Source of the DNA: Rhizophlyctis rosea
Lineage: Eukaryota; Chytridiomycota; Chytridiomycetes; Rhizophlyctidales; Rhizophlyctidaceae
Assembly: GCA_027596075.1 (NCBI GenBank)
Contig: JADGJC010000415.1
Coordinates: 1 to 22,905, forward strand
DNA: 22,905 nt
Direction of reading: 5' to 3'
Below the pieces are notes generated by a model. That model searched no databases and was not told the DNA's origin. It worked only from the letters and a program-made list of their open reading frames with translations. Shown piece after piece: positions 1 through 9,410 of this stretch. Within the stretch, counting starts at the first letter, position 1. Each line of letters begins with the position of its first letter. Made by a program: the position numbers and the translations under genes.

Positions 1-319
1 GGGGTCTGCCCTGGGTCGCTTAGTGTCTTTTTTCTTTTTTTTTTTTTTTTGCCCCCTCAACCCCCCCCCCCCCCCCCCCCCCAATGCCTTGTGCCGCGAA
101 AAGTGGACATAAAGACAAGCCGGATTATGATGACACCATAGATTGTGAAGATGTGGGAACAGCCTTTTCCTGCTTAGGAGACAGCGCAACTACGATAAGG
201 AGCATCCAATTTCCCGTCATACGGACACGTTCTAAGCAAACAGTATAACTACACCAAGACGCCCTGCATAGCAAACAGCCCAAATACGACAAGATCTTCC
301 CTTCATAGAGGCAGGGTAC
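1..319. other. Gene-free left edge with long homopolymers
   Basis: No coding region is supported. The stretch lies downstream of the stop codon of the small secreted protein gene, so part of it is presumably 3' UTR and terminator. It contains a T16 run (35-50) and a C22 run (61-82). I see no tRNA, no terminal inverted repeat and no transposon ORF. Confidence 0.6.
35..82. repeat. T16 and C22 homopolymer tracts
   Basis: Positions 35-50 are sixteen T and positions 61-82 are twenty-two C, separated by a short C-rich spacer. Mononucleotide C runs this long are rare in fungal DNA. Their true length is hard for any sequencing platform to fix, so it should be treated as approximate. Confidence 0.9.
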
Positions 320-888
320 TCAACACACAGCACAGCTACAATACGGAGCCTTCCTCTTCTTATCATAGTGACAAGTCCAGCTAGTCCCATGAATCTGATG
401 CCAAACCCCCTTCTTGATCTTCGCTCCCAGGAGGTACCAATCTGTGCCCGGAAACGTAAACGCATCAACATCCACCCCGTTATTCCCGATCCGTTTATTC
501 TTCGGCGCCTTGCATTGGGTGCACTTGATGGTGGTGTCTTTGTTGCTGCCTAGAGGCCATTTGGGGTTCCAGTTGTGGAAGTGGCAGTAGCCGTTGTTGC
601 CGGAGAAGGAGATTCCGCCGCCGGCGCAGGAGCCTTTGGATCCGATTTTGATGTTTGCGTTTGGGTTTGTGGTGTAACGGAGCTGTAGGGTTGGGGTTTT
701 GTGAGGAGGGCAAGTTATGTATGAGTGTGATTGCTGGGTTGTTGACTTTGATACCGATTCTAAAGTGCTATAATTACCTCGTTGTTGGATTGGTTCAAGA
801 CATCGCCGCATGGGGTTGCGCCACTGCAACCACCGGCAAGAGTGCCCGATAGAGAACTCAAGGCAACGAAAAGCACACCGACGCGCAT
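320..888 (-). CDS. Small cysteine-rich secreted protein, two exons
   Basis: The model has exon 1 at 888-778 and exon 2 at 733-320 with a 44-nt intron (777-734, GTAATT...CCCAG), giving 174 aa. Exon 1 supplies a typical signal peptide starting MRVGVLFVALSSLSGTLAG, with predicted cleavage near residue 18-19. The mature part has 11 Cys, two just after the signal and a cluster at the very end (Y-C-S-C-A-V-C). It is rich in Gly, Asn, Lys and Trp and has no membrane segment. The intron is needed because the signal-peptide frame meets a TAG after GCACTT, and removing 44 nt restores the long frame. An acceptor 12 nt earlier (AAAG) would also be in frame and add four residues. A TATA box lies upstream. 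I do not recognise the family. Being secreted, small and disulfide-rich, it could be an effector-like or wall-associated protein, but no function is shown. Confidence 0.75.
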
Positions 889-978
889 GATGATGTTTCT
901 AAAAAAGCGGAAGAGACTTTTTGCGATCCCTACAGACTGGCGAATTGCATCCCTCGGTACTCGCGAATCGCTCCATTC

Positions 979-989
979 CCTTTTATATA
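979..989 (-). promoter_or_regulatory. TATA box of the small secreted protein gene
   Basis: The minus strand reads TATATAAAAGG, a near-consensus TATA element, about 90 bp upstream of the ATG at 888. It has the same spacing and form as the element in front of the GH30 gene. Confidence 0.6.
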
Positions 990-2052
990 TTTTTCAAAAT
1001 CATGCAGGACCTGTCAAGCGGCGAACACGTGCCTCCTTCCTTTTCCATCATCTCCGACTTCTCCGATCCTCCGGTTTCCACGTTTTGTTTGTGGCTCCTC
1101 TCCGGCCATCCGGCTAAAAACTCTAAAACTTCCGTCGTTCTCAGCCGCCAAAAGTTTGACCTGATACCGCTACCCACGTCACCCCACAGGGAGCACTGAG
1201 CTTTTTTAGGCCAGTCTTGGGTTTTGGCGCCTTTGATTGTATCTCCACCCGCGGTGTTTAGGGGTCTGATACGTAATTTCGCTTGAGAACCAGATAAAGC
1301 ATAGAAGCCGCAGACAGAATTCTGTCGTGTTATGTAGTTGACCCACCATGTGTGCTGCTAGAGATCAAGCAAGATGAACCTTGGGCAACACGTGAAAAGA
1401 CCATGACACCCTGATGAAATGGACCGCTAATCTTCTCATTTGTCAGTGCTTGGGAGGGCTACTGGTGTGGTGACACAATTGCCTTCCAAACAGTCGCAAA
1501 CTCCGAATGCATACTAGCGCAGCAGTCGTTGCAAAAGATGATGAGTCCGCGCGGGGGATGCCGTCTCGCTGTTGTCGCGTGTATGGGGAGACTTGAAGGA
1601 TGAGGTAAACAGTCATGAGCCCTTTGAGGATTGCTTATTGACTCGTTCGGTCAAATTGCAGGATAGCTCACAGACAGCACCATGCACTTAGTAGTCAGCA
1701 AAGCAGCACTGGGAGTTTGATCAATACCGCATGACCGGCCATACACTACGGCGTCGGATGGTGCAGGTGCATATCGTAAGGCGCTGCGAAAATGTTGTGA
1801 TTTTGGCCCTATCGGCGAGGACCCTTCGATAGCCATGCTGGCGTCAAAATCGGATGACAGCGTGAAAAGGCGGCATTCCCATAAGGTACTCCCAACAGCA
1901 GAATGCTGAATGCGCACCTCATGTAACTGCTTATTTCAGAATATCATGAGGTCTACGGTCTGGTTGCCAAACTGCACCAGCCCAAAGTGCTCAGCGTACG
2001 CTATGTGATTTGCGATGAGGATATTCTTCTACAAGTAAAGTACAAAGCTAAT
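990..2052. other. Intergenic region, no gene seen
   Basis: This lies between the promoter of the small secreted protein gene and the stop codon of the HET gene. Short frames such as 1651-1917 on the minus strand have no recognisable motif, signal peptide or splice context. I see no RNA gene or repeat. Confidence 0.5.
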
Positions 2053-3887
2053 CTAAATAAACCGTCTAACGGACATAGGGTCCGCCAGCGTCGCCTCTAT
2101 GCTTGTGACGTGCACACAACGAACCTCATCAGCAGTTGCCGTACTCATGTACGGCTGATACAATTGCTTGCCTTCCCAAATATACGACGACAAGACTGCC
2201 AGAAGGTTGAGCTCATGACATCCTGCCCGGCCGCACGGTGATGGTCTGAGGGCGCCCAAAGCAACAACTTCTTTTGTCATAATGTCCACAATATCCGTAA
2301 AATGTCCGAGGAAGCTGAGGCGCACGTCGAAGCTGCCAGACACGGCACCCCTCCTGCCCCGTTTCGTTTGAGTTCCCTCTACTTGCAACGCAACAGTGGT
2401 GATCGTCCCCTCGAACAAATAATACCTCCCCCCGTTTGAGTTGCCCGCCCTGTCCTTCGGAAAGTACGCATCCGCCAAGAGCGTCAGCGCCGCCTCAAAC
2501 ATCTCCTTGCTATATCCATCTACGTCCGATAACTTATGATGTCCACACCCCGCGAGCACGGTCTGTCCCAATTCCTCGTCACTCCCGCCCAAATCCACCA
2601 CATCGAGGAGAGGCAGCAGCGTAGTAGCTCGCATGAAAAGGACACCGTTTTCCACAACAATCGCTGCCGTTCCAGTGTGGTCCGTCATGAGTCCCACTGC
2701 GATCCCTTCGGTTGCTGTGTACTCAGCACAGCAAGTACCATCCCATACTATCTTTGCTTCCCAATCCGGCTTTGACCCATGCTCTGTGATCAGTCTGGAA
2801 ACCGTGTCGGCGACAAGTGATATGCGTTCCGTATGAATTTCCATGCGGATATTGGAGTATTTTACGTCCGGGATGCGTCGGTACGGAACGGGGGGTAATA
2901 CATGAGAACCGCAAACTTCCACCCTCTGACCCAGCAGCATCTCCTCTATATTTCCCTGAGTTTTCTTCCCTTTCTCAGCACCTGGTGTGAATTGAAGCTG
3001 AATCCCGGCAGGAAGTCGTCTTAAACTAACATCAATCTCATCCTTTCTCAATACCCGACCCCAGTGCGGCATTAACAAATCGGTAACACCGCGATCTCCT
3101 CCCAGGTTGCTGAAGTGCACTACGAAGTCGTGTATGAGGGCTTTGGCAGATACGTAACAGGTCATAAGTTGGAAGAGGGCGGTCAGAGCTTCGCCGTAAG
3201 TGAGGGTTGGATCGTACCGTAACAACGAGCCAATGGAATGTAAGCCACAGGCGCCGAATACTCTATCCGTTTCCTTTTCTGAAAGTCTATTTCTTAATTG
3301 GAGTACGCGTAAGAGAAAGTCTGCGGCAGTCATCGGCATTTGGGGTTGGCGTTTGCGGACATCCTCTGTCATCGTTTCATCAAGAGACATTTGGCCGTCT
3401 TGTGATTTGACAACGCAAATTTCGCCGGCGAGAACAAGCTCTTGGTATGTCTTGACCTCTGCAAGTTAGCGAGAAGTGTTTGCGGACCGGCCAGAAACGA
3501 TGGAAGACATACCCAAACCCTCTCCCACCATTCTTCCAGAGGTGCCCAATCCGGTCTTTCACCCACCACCACGATCACCATTGCGGCGTTGCAATAAATG
3601 TCGCGCATCCCAACCATGTTGTTCTGTACGTCTTCTTCATCCTCTTGATTGATGCATATACAATCCATCCAAATGTACTTGAAGCCCATCTGATAGCATG
3701 CAGCTCCCAGCGAAGCTAAATTATCATGTGACACATGCACTTGCCAATGCACCATCGGAGAAACCTGATTACGTCGCCCGGGCCACCGATAAGATATTGC
3801 AGCGTATCTCAATGGACGGGTTCCGCCGCTGGTCTCTAATATTGGATCCACCACGGTCATGTCTGAAGTGCGCCAAAGACGTCTCAT
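2053..3887 (-). CDS. HET-domain (heterokaryon incompatibility) protein
   Basis: HET domains mediate programmed cell death after non-self recognition in filamentous fungi, acting in the cytosol. The model has exon 1 at 3887-3513 and exon 2 at 3450-2053, with the intron at 3512-3451 (GTATGT...CAAG), giving 590 aa. HET signatures appear in the right order: Y-A-A-I-S-Y-R-W at 28-35, YIWMDCICINQ at 71-81, an M-R-D-I-Y-C-N-A-A stretch near 94-102, E-R-V-W-T-Y-Q-E across the exon junction (125/126), and D-R-V-F-G-A-C-G-L near 187-195. The remaining roughly 395 residues are the usual variable C-terminal part, with no repeat motif or membrane segment that I can see. Three nearby acceptors exist. Only GCAGAG (ending at 3457) and CAAG (ending at 3451) keep the frame, and the second restores the family motif W-T-Y-Q-E exactly. 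The 5' end is uncertain: the frame is open upstream to about 3960, and an extra coding exon between 3960 and 4269 is possible. Confidence 0.8.
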
Positions 3888-5596
3888 CGGAAACGCAAAT
3901 AGAGGCCGAGGGGAATGGGAGGTTGGTAAGAGTTTGGTGGGATTTCGAAGTTGGGGTTAAGGCGCCGACCGTGGTACTTCCACCTTCTTCTTTCGCCGAA
4001 ACGTTCGAATTGCCCGACGGTGCATTCCCCGCTGTGAGACTTCTCATCCAAGGAAGGCCCTTGATCGAAAGGTTGAACGGGCGACGAGGAGCGGATCCAT
4101 CAGGGACTGCCTTCGCTTTAGCGGCAGCGCGTGGAGCGCCTCCCGTAGTTGACCTTCGGGAGGAGCGAGCGATTTCAAAGAGGGGCCGTTGAGACACACT
4201 GGGCGGATATCCATCGTCCTTGGAAACAGCGTCACGACGTGACATATAGCTATCATACACGAGAGTCACAAGGATACTATGAATCGTTATATTTCTCGTG
4301 TCACTCGGCTGAGAGTGCTGAGGTGGTCAAAAGCTGGCTCCGGTGGATAGTCAATCAGAGAGTTTTGAAGGGATATAACCAAACAATATTGATGGCTTAC
4401 TTAGGTGAGTGGAGCTTTGTGACTTTGTTTTCCGTAAATGACGAGGGATGTTGTGAAAAGAGGCGGCGGGTCAGGTCAACTACAGCGAGTTGGGAAGGGC
4501 CGCTGTGTTGTGCAGCTTGTGCTTTCGACCGTTTGGATCTGGGCTGCGGTCCGACGTAACACGGATGTATCACCGTGCCGTTGTGTTCACCACATGTCAA
4601 AAGACCCTCGCGTTTCTCCGAGAGGCAGAGCGCCACCAGCATCAACGGTCTGCATTTGTAGGGCGCGAAACTCACAATGCTGTACTTGAAGTATAGACAG
4701 CAGATGTTGGACCAAGAATGACCTCCTGACTTCCATTGTTTAACTCAATGCGTCAGGGTGGAATTAGCAATGCTCGATACAGATCCATTCATCTCCACAG
4801 CATTGCCGGTACATGCGCCGCAAGTGAAGACTTCAGGGGTAGCCGCAGTAGTTCTCGTAGTCATGACGAGTATTGTAGTGGTAAAAGGTGTGACCGTAGC
4901 GTGTATGACAGTGCATAGTATCCTCTAATTAAAAGGTGTTTGGTGCGAACCATTGTAATCCTACTGTTGTAGCTGGGGTGTATGGCTTTTTGAGTAAGTC
5001 CGCTGTCTGGCTTTTGACGAAATTCATAGAGCTTGGCGGAAAACGAGATGCGCAGCCAGAGATGGGTAGGTCGTGCACAGGGCGGAATAACCTACGAGGA
5101 GGGGTATGGGTTATATACCACCGTCATTCATGCTTGCATCGCCCATCGCCACCTGAGTGACAGCGCTGTGGGGACGCTGGGTAAAATAGCAGCTTCAAGA
5201 CGGCAGAGTTAGTCACGAGTTACTTCAATGTGGACACCCTTCACTGGTATGACATGAGCTTCTTTGACATGTCGGGGAGTACCATTTCGGAAGACACGTT
5301 TCAAATGCGACTGCGATGCTTGCGATGATGCTCTTGCCTTCCTTCGGGTGCCCAAGTGGGATATCCCCTCAAAGTATCCACTCATTATTCTGCCCTTAAT
5401 TCGATTTGTGGCGGGTGGTTCTGCTTTGATCGAAGGACGGCGCAACCGACATCACCAAAGCCTGCAGCCCGCACAGTCTTTCATATTGACATGTAGGTAT
5501 CACTGTTTGTCCAATTTGGAAGTGTCAATACAACGATCATCGTGTCAAGTGAAATTGAACAGAAGGTTCTACAATGATACAATGAAGAAAAGGTCA
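3888..5596. other. Region upstream of the HET gene, no firm gene
   Basis: The first part (3888-4269) is open in three frames and may contain a 5' exon of the HET gene, but no splice pair convinces me. Further right only short frames occur. One plus-strand frame (about 5258-5611) has a compact F-K-C-D-C-D-A-C motif (5300-5323) that resembles the post-SET cysteine cluster of SET-domain proteins, but no SET core is visible around it. I see no RNA gene, IS or tandem array. Confidence 0.4.
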
Positions 5597-6750
5597 TCAA
5601 TTGCACAATAATAGTGTGTCAATTGGTCTACCATGAACAATTGCCTCCACACTGGGATGCAGGGCTACGCTTTTGGCAGAAGTGTTACGTGGGTTGAAGG
5701 TGCTAAGGAGTTCTTTGAAGCTTTTGTGATTGGACATCTCGTCCCAACCAAACCAATAGCCGCCAGGCAACCACCGACCTACCTCACGTGTTCTGATATC
5801 CGTTCTGAACAGGTCAGGATGAGATTCCATGGCTTTAGCCGTGGCCTCCCCGCCGCGAACCATCTTCTCGGCTTGTGGACGTTCATTCAGGCTGTGCTGC
5901 ATTGTTTGCCCTCCAAACATTGGAAAATATTATATGGTATATATGTTCCGGAGATGTGGGGAAAAGACTGGAGGTGCGTCCGAAGGGTCTGGATAGATTG
6001 CTGCGTTTCATTCCGCCAGTCCGGTCGTAAGCGTTCACCCCACTTCTTTGCCGAAAGGTTTACGCTTATATTAGATTCGTATTCTATCACGCTGGGCGCG
6101 TGGAACGTTCATGGCTCGTTTCAGAAGTCGAGCCGTCCCCGTTTCCATAAACGTGCCGGACATTGTGAGCTAGATCCAATGGTCTTTGTCTGGATTCTGC
6201 TGCCCGCTTTCAGCATAATATCGCCCCACGCCGCATTGCGTGATCCTGTTTGTATGTGTTAGTAATGGTGGCATTGAACCCGATTCGGCGCGGACTGGAG
6301 GTAATTCGTGAACGGATGTTTGGTCATTGGGGCCCGTTGCCACAAACATTCATAGAAGTTTCGGGCCCCAAGACGGACGGGGGAAGTATCGACGATACGG
6401 GTGCAGTTGAGGACGGTCACTAAAGTGCGGCGGTTCCCTCTGGTTTGAAGGCCCCATTGTCTTACATCATATCCCCCTAATTCCAAACTTGGGGGATGGA
6501 CATATGCACCCGATTCAGCCCACTGAGGCAGGAGAGCCTGGTACCTGAACGTTTTGCCCGAAGGATAGGTAAAAGTGCTGTCCGAGATGAGCCTCTGGCT
6601 CGTCTACCGTGATTCCTGGGCCTTGTTTGGAGACACACAGGTGGAAGTCCTATATAATCCCGAGTTGCAGATTGCCTTCATTGCTGCCTCGCCGAACTGC
6701 TTGCCGAAGTCGAACTGCTTGCCGTGGTCGGCCACATTTGCTTCAAACAT
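5597..6750 (-). pseudogene. Unrecognised, probably decayed multi-exon gene
   Basis: Several minus-strand frames look like protein but are in different frames and do not join with normal introns. Frame 1 is 6750-6604 (48 aa from ATG, with a G-K-Q-F-D-F repeat). Frame 2 is about 6600-6259, containing YPSGKTFRYQALLPQWAES, then Y-D-V-R-Q-W-G-L-Q-T and N-F-Y-E-C-L-W. Frame 3 is about 6240-6166, with an in-frame TAG after H-W-I. Frame 4 is 5920-5597 and contains GRWLPGGYWFGWDEMSNHK. Linking frames 1 and 2 would need a 30-nt intron, shorter than any other here. A stop codon interrupts frame 3. The start of frame 2 is partly duplicated (6540-6571 and 6755-6793). I do not recognise the family. A decayed gene fits best, but a multi-exon gene with unusual splicing, or several assembly errors, remain possible. 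Confidence 0.3.
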
Positions 6751-6793
6751 ATCCGGTACCAAACAACTGAACGCTTTGCCCGAAGGATAAGTA
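6540..6793. repeat. Imperfect direct duplication of about 35 bp
   Basis: Copy 1 is 6540-6571 and copy 2 is 6755-6793. Both begin GGTACC and share the TGAACG(T/C)TTTGCCCGAAGG core, with two substitutions and a 7-nt insertion (AAACAAC) in copy 2. Between them, a 14-nt unit (CGAACTGCTTGCCG) occurs at 6693-6706 and 6711-6724. The duplication covers the start of one coding-like frame of the decayed gene. Confidence 0.7.
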
Positions 6794-6890
6794 ACTGATT
6801 ATTTTATGTATTCTTTGTATTGAGATATCGATTCATCTACACGTATTTGCCCCCAACGTGGACGACTTGAAGAAAATCCCATAATCTACT

Positions 6891-8640
6891 TTACAAACAT
6901 TGCGAGTACTACGTTGAAAAGGGGTCAGTCAGCCATCAACGTCGGAACTGAAAGTCTCCACTCATTGCCAACTTACCCAGTCATTGGAGTATTTGCAGGT
7001 GGAGCCGGATGCACAGCACTTGGGACCTGATATCGTGGAGCAGTAGGTTAGGATTTGTCGTTCTCTGATTGGCAGATCAAGCTTACCAGTGAATCCATTT
7101 CCACCGCATTGGCCATATAAAGCGGCGCATGTCGATGGGACTGCAGTAGTGGTCGTAGTGGTTTTTGCGGTGGTTGTAGGAGTGCTGGTGGTGGGTTTGG
7201 TGGTGGTCGTGGTGATCTGAGTTGTGGTCCCTCCACCAGTTCCAAGTGTGAAGACAATCGCACCAACGGCGCTAGCAGGGACGTTGATGGTAACCGAAGT
7301 AGACGATTGAGATGAAGGAGCAACAGTAGAGACTGCTGCCTGGTTGGCTTGCGAGACGAAGGACGCGGTAACACCGGAGAACGATGCGCCTGGAGCAAAC
7401 GTAGTAGAAACCGCAGAGGACCCACTGTTCACCACCATGACAACGATCTTGTTTGACCCCGCATACGCCGACGTGGTGAATCCAGATCCCGAATCCGACA
7501 CACCAATCCTCTTGTACCCCGGCAAAACATTCTTAGACCACAGAGTGAACACCCTCCCACGGGGCAAGATAGCTCCGTTGGTGGTTCCCTGCTCCCCGTC
7601 ACCGATGAAGGAATAGTACCGCTTGATGTACCACCAGCAGTAAGCGTTCCATCCGGATGTGAAGACCTTGTTGATCTCCGTAGCCATTGTAAGAGTTTCC
7701 GCCCAGCCGACGTTGTCGTTGAGGAGGTGTTCTGTCATCCAGATGGGTTTGCCTTTGGAGTCGAAGGAGTAGGGGTTTGCGCCGTAGATGTGGCCGCCAA
7801 TGATAGAGACGGCGGAGGCGGCGGTGGAGTCGGAGAGGACGGCGTTGATCTGTTTGCATCGATTTAGACGGGAATCAATGTGTGACGGGAGGCTTTGTTT
7901 ACTTACATACGACGAGCTCATTCCCAAAGGCTCGGGTGCAATCAGTCTAGCTCCGGTGATCTGGGAACCATATTGCTTCAACCAAGACACCATCTGGGCT
8001 GGAGTCCAGCACGTCCAGTCCCAGTCGGGTTCGTTTTGCATGGAAATGGCGTAGAGTGGGGCGCCATTGTTCTTCATGTAGGTGATGAAAGAGTTCAAGT
8101 AGGTTGCGTACGCGGCGTAGCTTGAAGTTGCGAGGACCTAAAGTGAGTTGGATGTGATATATACAAGTCAGATGGTGTTAACAAGTACAAAACCAATGCC
8201 GTCCCTGGCACGAACCTGCTTGATATGGCAAGATGAAGGAACGTTGTTCTTATCCAACATGGACGCAGGCGGGGCCCAAACGGAAGCAAAGACTTTGATG
8301 TTGGGGTTGACGCTGTAACCGTACTTGACCATTGCGGCGATGCTGGCCCAGTCATTCTGATTATCGGAAAGCCGGACACGGAGGATGTTGAGATTGAGAC
8401 CGTCGGAGCTGTACGCTGTTTTCACGTCCTAGAAAATAGATCCATGTCAATAGGATGATCATGTGGTGGTACCCAGTCTAGCGGGTGTACAAGACATACG
8501 GCGTTGGGCATGGTCGTCCATCCGTTCATACCACCGAAGCCGTCGATGGTTTGGTAGGTGGTGCCCGGGGCGACGGTCAACGTCGCTGCCCATGCGGCAG
8601 AGACAAGCGCCGCAAGTGAGATAGCCCTGCTCAGGAACAT
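6891..8640 (-). CDS. Secreted GH30 glycosidase (xylanase-like) with CBM1
   Basis: Six exons (8640-8500, 8428-8216, 8137-7907, 7849-7087, 7026-6977, 6908-6891) encode 471 aa. Introns are 71, 78, 57, 60 and 68 nt, all GT-AG. A signal peptide (about 1-18, MFLSRAISLAALVSAAWA) is followed by a GH30 catalytic module with the early D-G-F-G-G-M-N-G motif. Likely acid/base Glu154 lies in S-M-Q-N-E-P and likely nucleophile Glu235 in I-W-M-T-E-H. W-W-Y-I-K-R (267-272) and the following beta-rich side domain resemble bacterial GH30 subfamily 8 glucuronoxylanases, so extracellular hydrolysis of beta-1,4-xylan is the likely activity. A Thr-rich linker (about 393-435) leads to a CBM1 (436-471) starting C-A-A-L-Y-G-Q-C-G-G and ending N-D-W-Y-S-Q-C-L. 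The final five residues and stop sit in an 18-nt exon. Introns 3 and 4 are multiples of three without stops, so naive translation reads through them. Substrate preference is not proven. Confidence 0.9.
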
Positions 8641-8724
8641 CGTGGGTGGGGATGCAAGCTATGATAGACACGAGTATACCTTGAGCAATAACTGTGCTCC
8701 AGGCGGACAGACCAGAAACTTCCA

Positions 8725-8733
8725 CCTTTTATA
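8725..8733 (-). promoter_or_regulatory. TATA box of the GH30 gene
   Basis: TATAAAAGG on the minus strand, about 85 bp upstream of the ATG at 8640, matches the TATA consensus and mirrors the element in front of the small secreted protein gene. Confidence 0.6.
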
Positions 8734-8741
8734 ACGATCCA

Positions 8742-9320
8742 TAGGAAAGTTCAAAAGCAATGGCTGGCCAGAAACATCCACAAAATCGTGTGGCGTGTTA
8801 CTTTTGCGGGTGGGGGTGTCCTTTTTGGGACCCTCCCGCCCAGAGTTACACAAAGACAACTCATTGATTTACCGAAACGCAACGTGCTAGGCTCCGCCTG
8901 CTACTTTGGGCGCTCCGTTTCGGACATGCAACGCTTTTTAGTGAGTGGCGCTATTTTCGTTGATTGTCGTGGAATGGACAGACTTGCTTGTTTTGATTGG
9001 CATGCTTCCATGTATGCAGGCGAGAACATTTCTTGGCTCCACGGCCACATCGTCCTTGGGAATCTCCGTGAGTTTGCGCGAGCATACTTGTCCCCATTGC
9101 ATCAATCACATTATTTGCACATTGGCACATCAACAATACCTAACAGCCGGCATGGAATCTTGGGGAGACTGCTCGATGTTTGCAAGATTGCGCCCAACGA
9201 AAGTCACCTCTTGGTGGACTGTAAAGCAGGCCTAGCCGACATGCAGACACATCTCTCAAATACCAACAGACAGAGACAGTACCTTTGTTAGCCTGGAAAA
9301 GCTTTGTATGTTCAAAGCCT
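8742..9320. other. Intergenic region behind the GH30 promoter
   Basis: A 504-nt plus-strand frame (8788-9291) crosses the stretch but starts inside the presumed promoter of the GH30 gene and shows no domain, signal peptide or compositional sign of coding. No other feature is supported. Confidence 0.4.
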
Positions 9321-9410
9321 TCAGAGCTCTGGCGCAACAGTTATTGACGCACAAGGCAGCGAATAGAGCAATCCAATTAGGGCCAGCATCACGCGCAGAT
9401 TCATGCCCAT
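9321..9410 (-). other. Orphan signal-peptide-like ORF
   Basis: The ATG at 9410 (with a second at 9404) opens a 29-codon frame that begins MGMNLRVMLALIGLLYSLPC. It has a short basic n-region, a hydrophobic core and a plausible A-S-I cleavage region, and it stops at 9321. A donor-like GTGCGT lies inside it. None of the downstream acceptors that I tried gives an open continuation. It may be the first exon of a secreted protein gene whose remainder is decayed or not recognised, or a chance frame. Confidence 0.25.

Noticed and set aside
3698..4192. 164-aa plus-strand ORF opposite the HET gene
   Set aside because: It overlaps the HET exon antisense and has no motif. The HET motifs are on the other strand.
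3769..4269. 166-aa minus-strand ORF as a separate gene
   Set aside because: It overlaps the start of the HET gene in another frame. It may contain a 5' HET exon, but no clear donor and acceptor pair was found, so it is not called.
5633..6262. 209-aa plus-strand ORF
   Set aside because: It is the antisense of more protein-like minus-strand frames and has no recognisable domain.
8788..9291. 167-aa plus-strand ORF
   Set aside because: It begins close upstream of the GH30 TATA box and has no signal peptide, domain or splice context.
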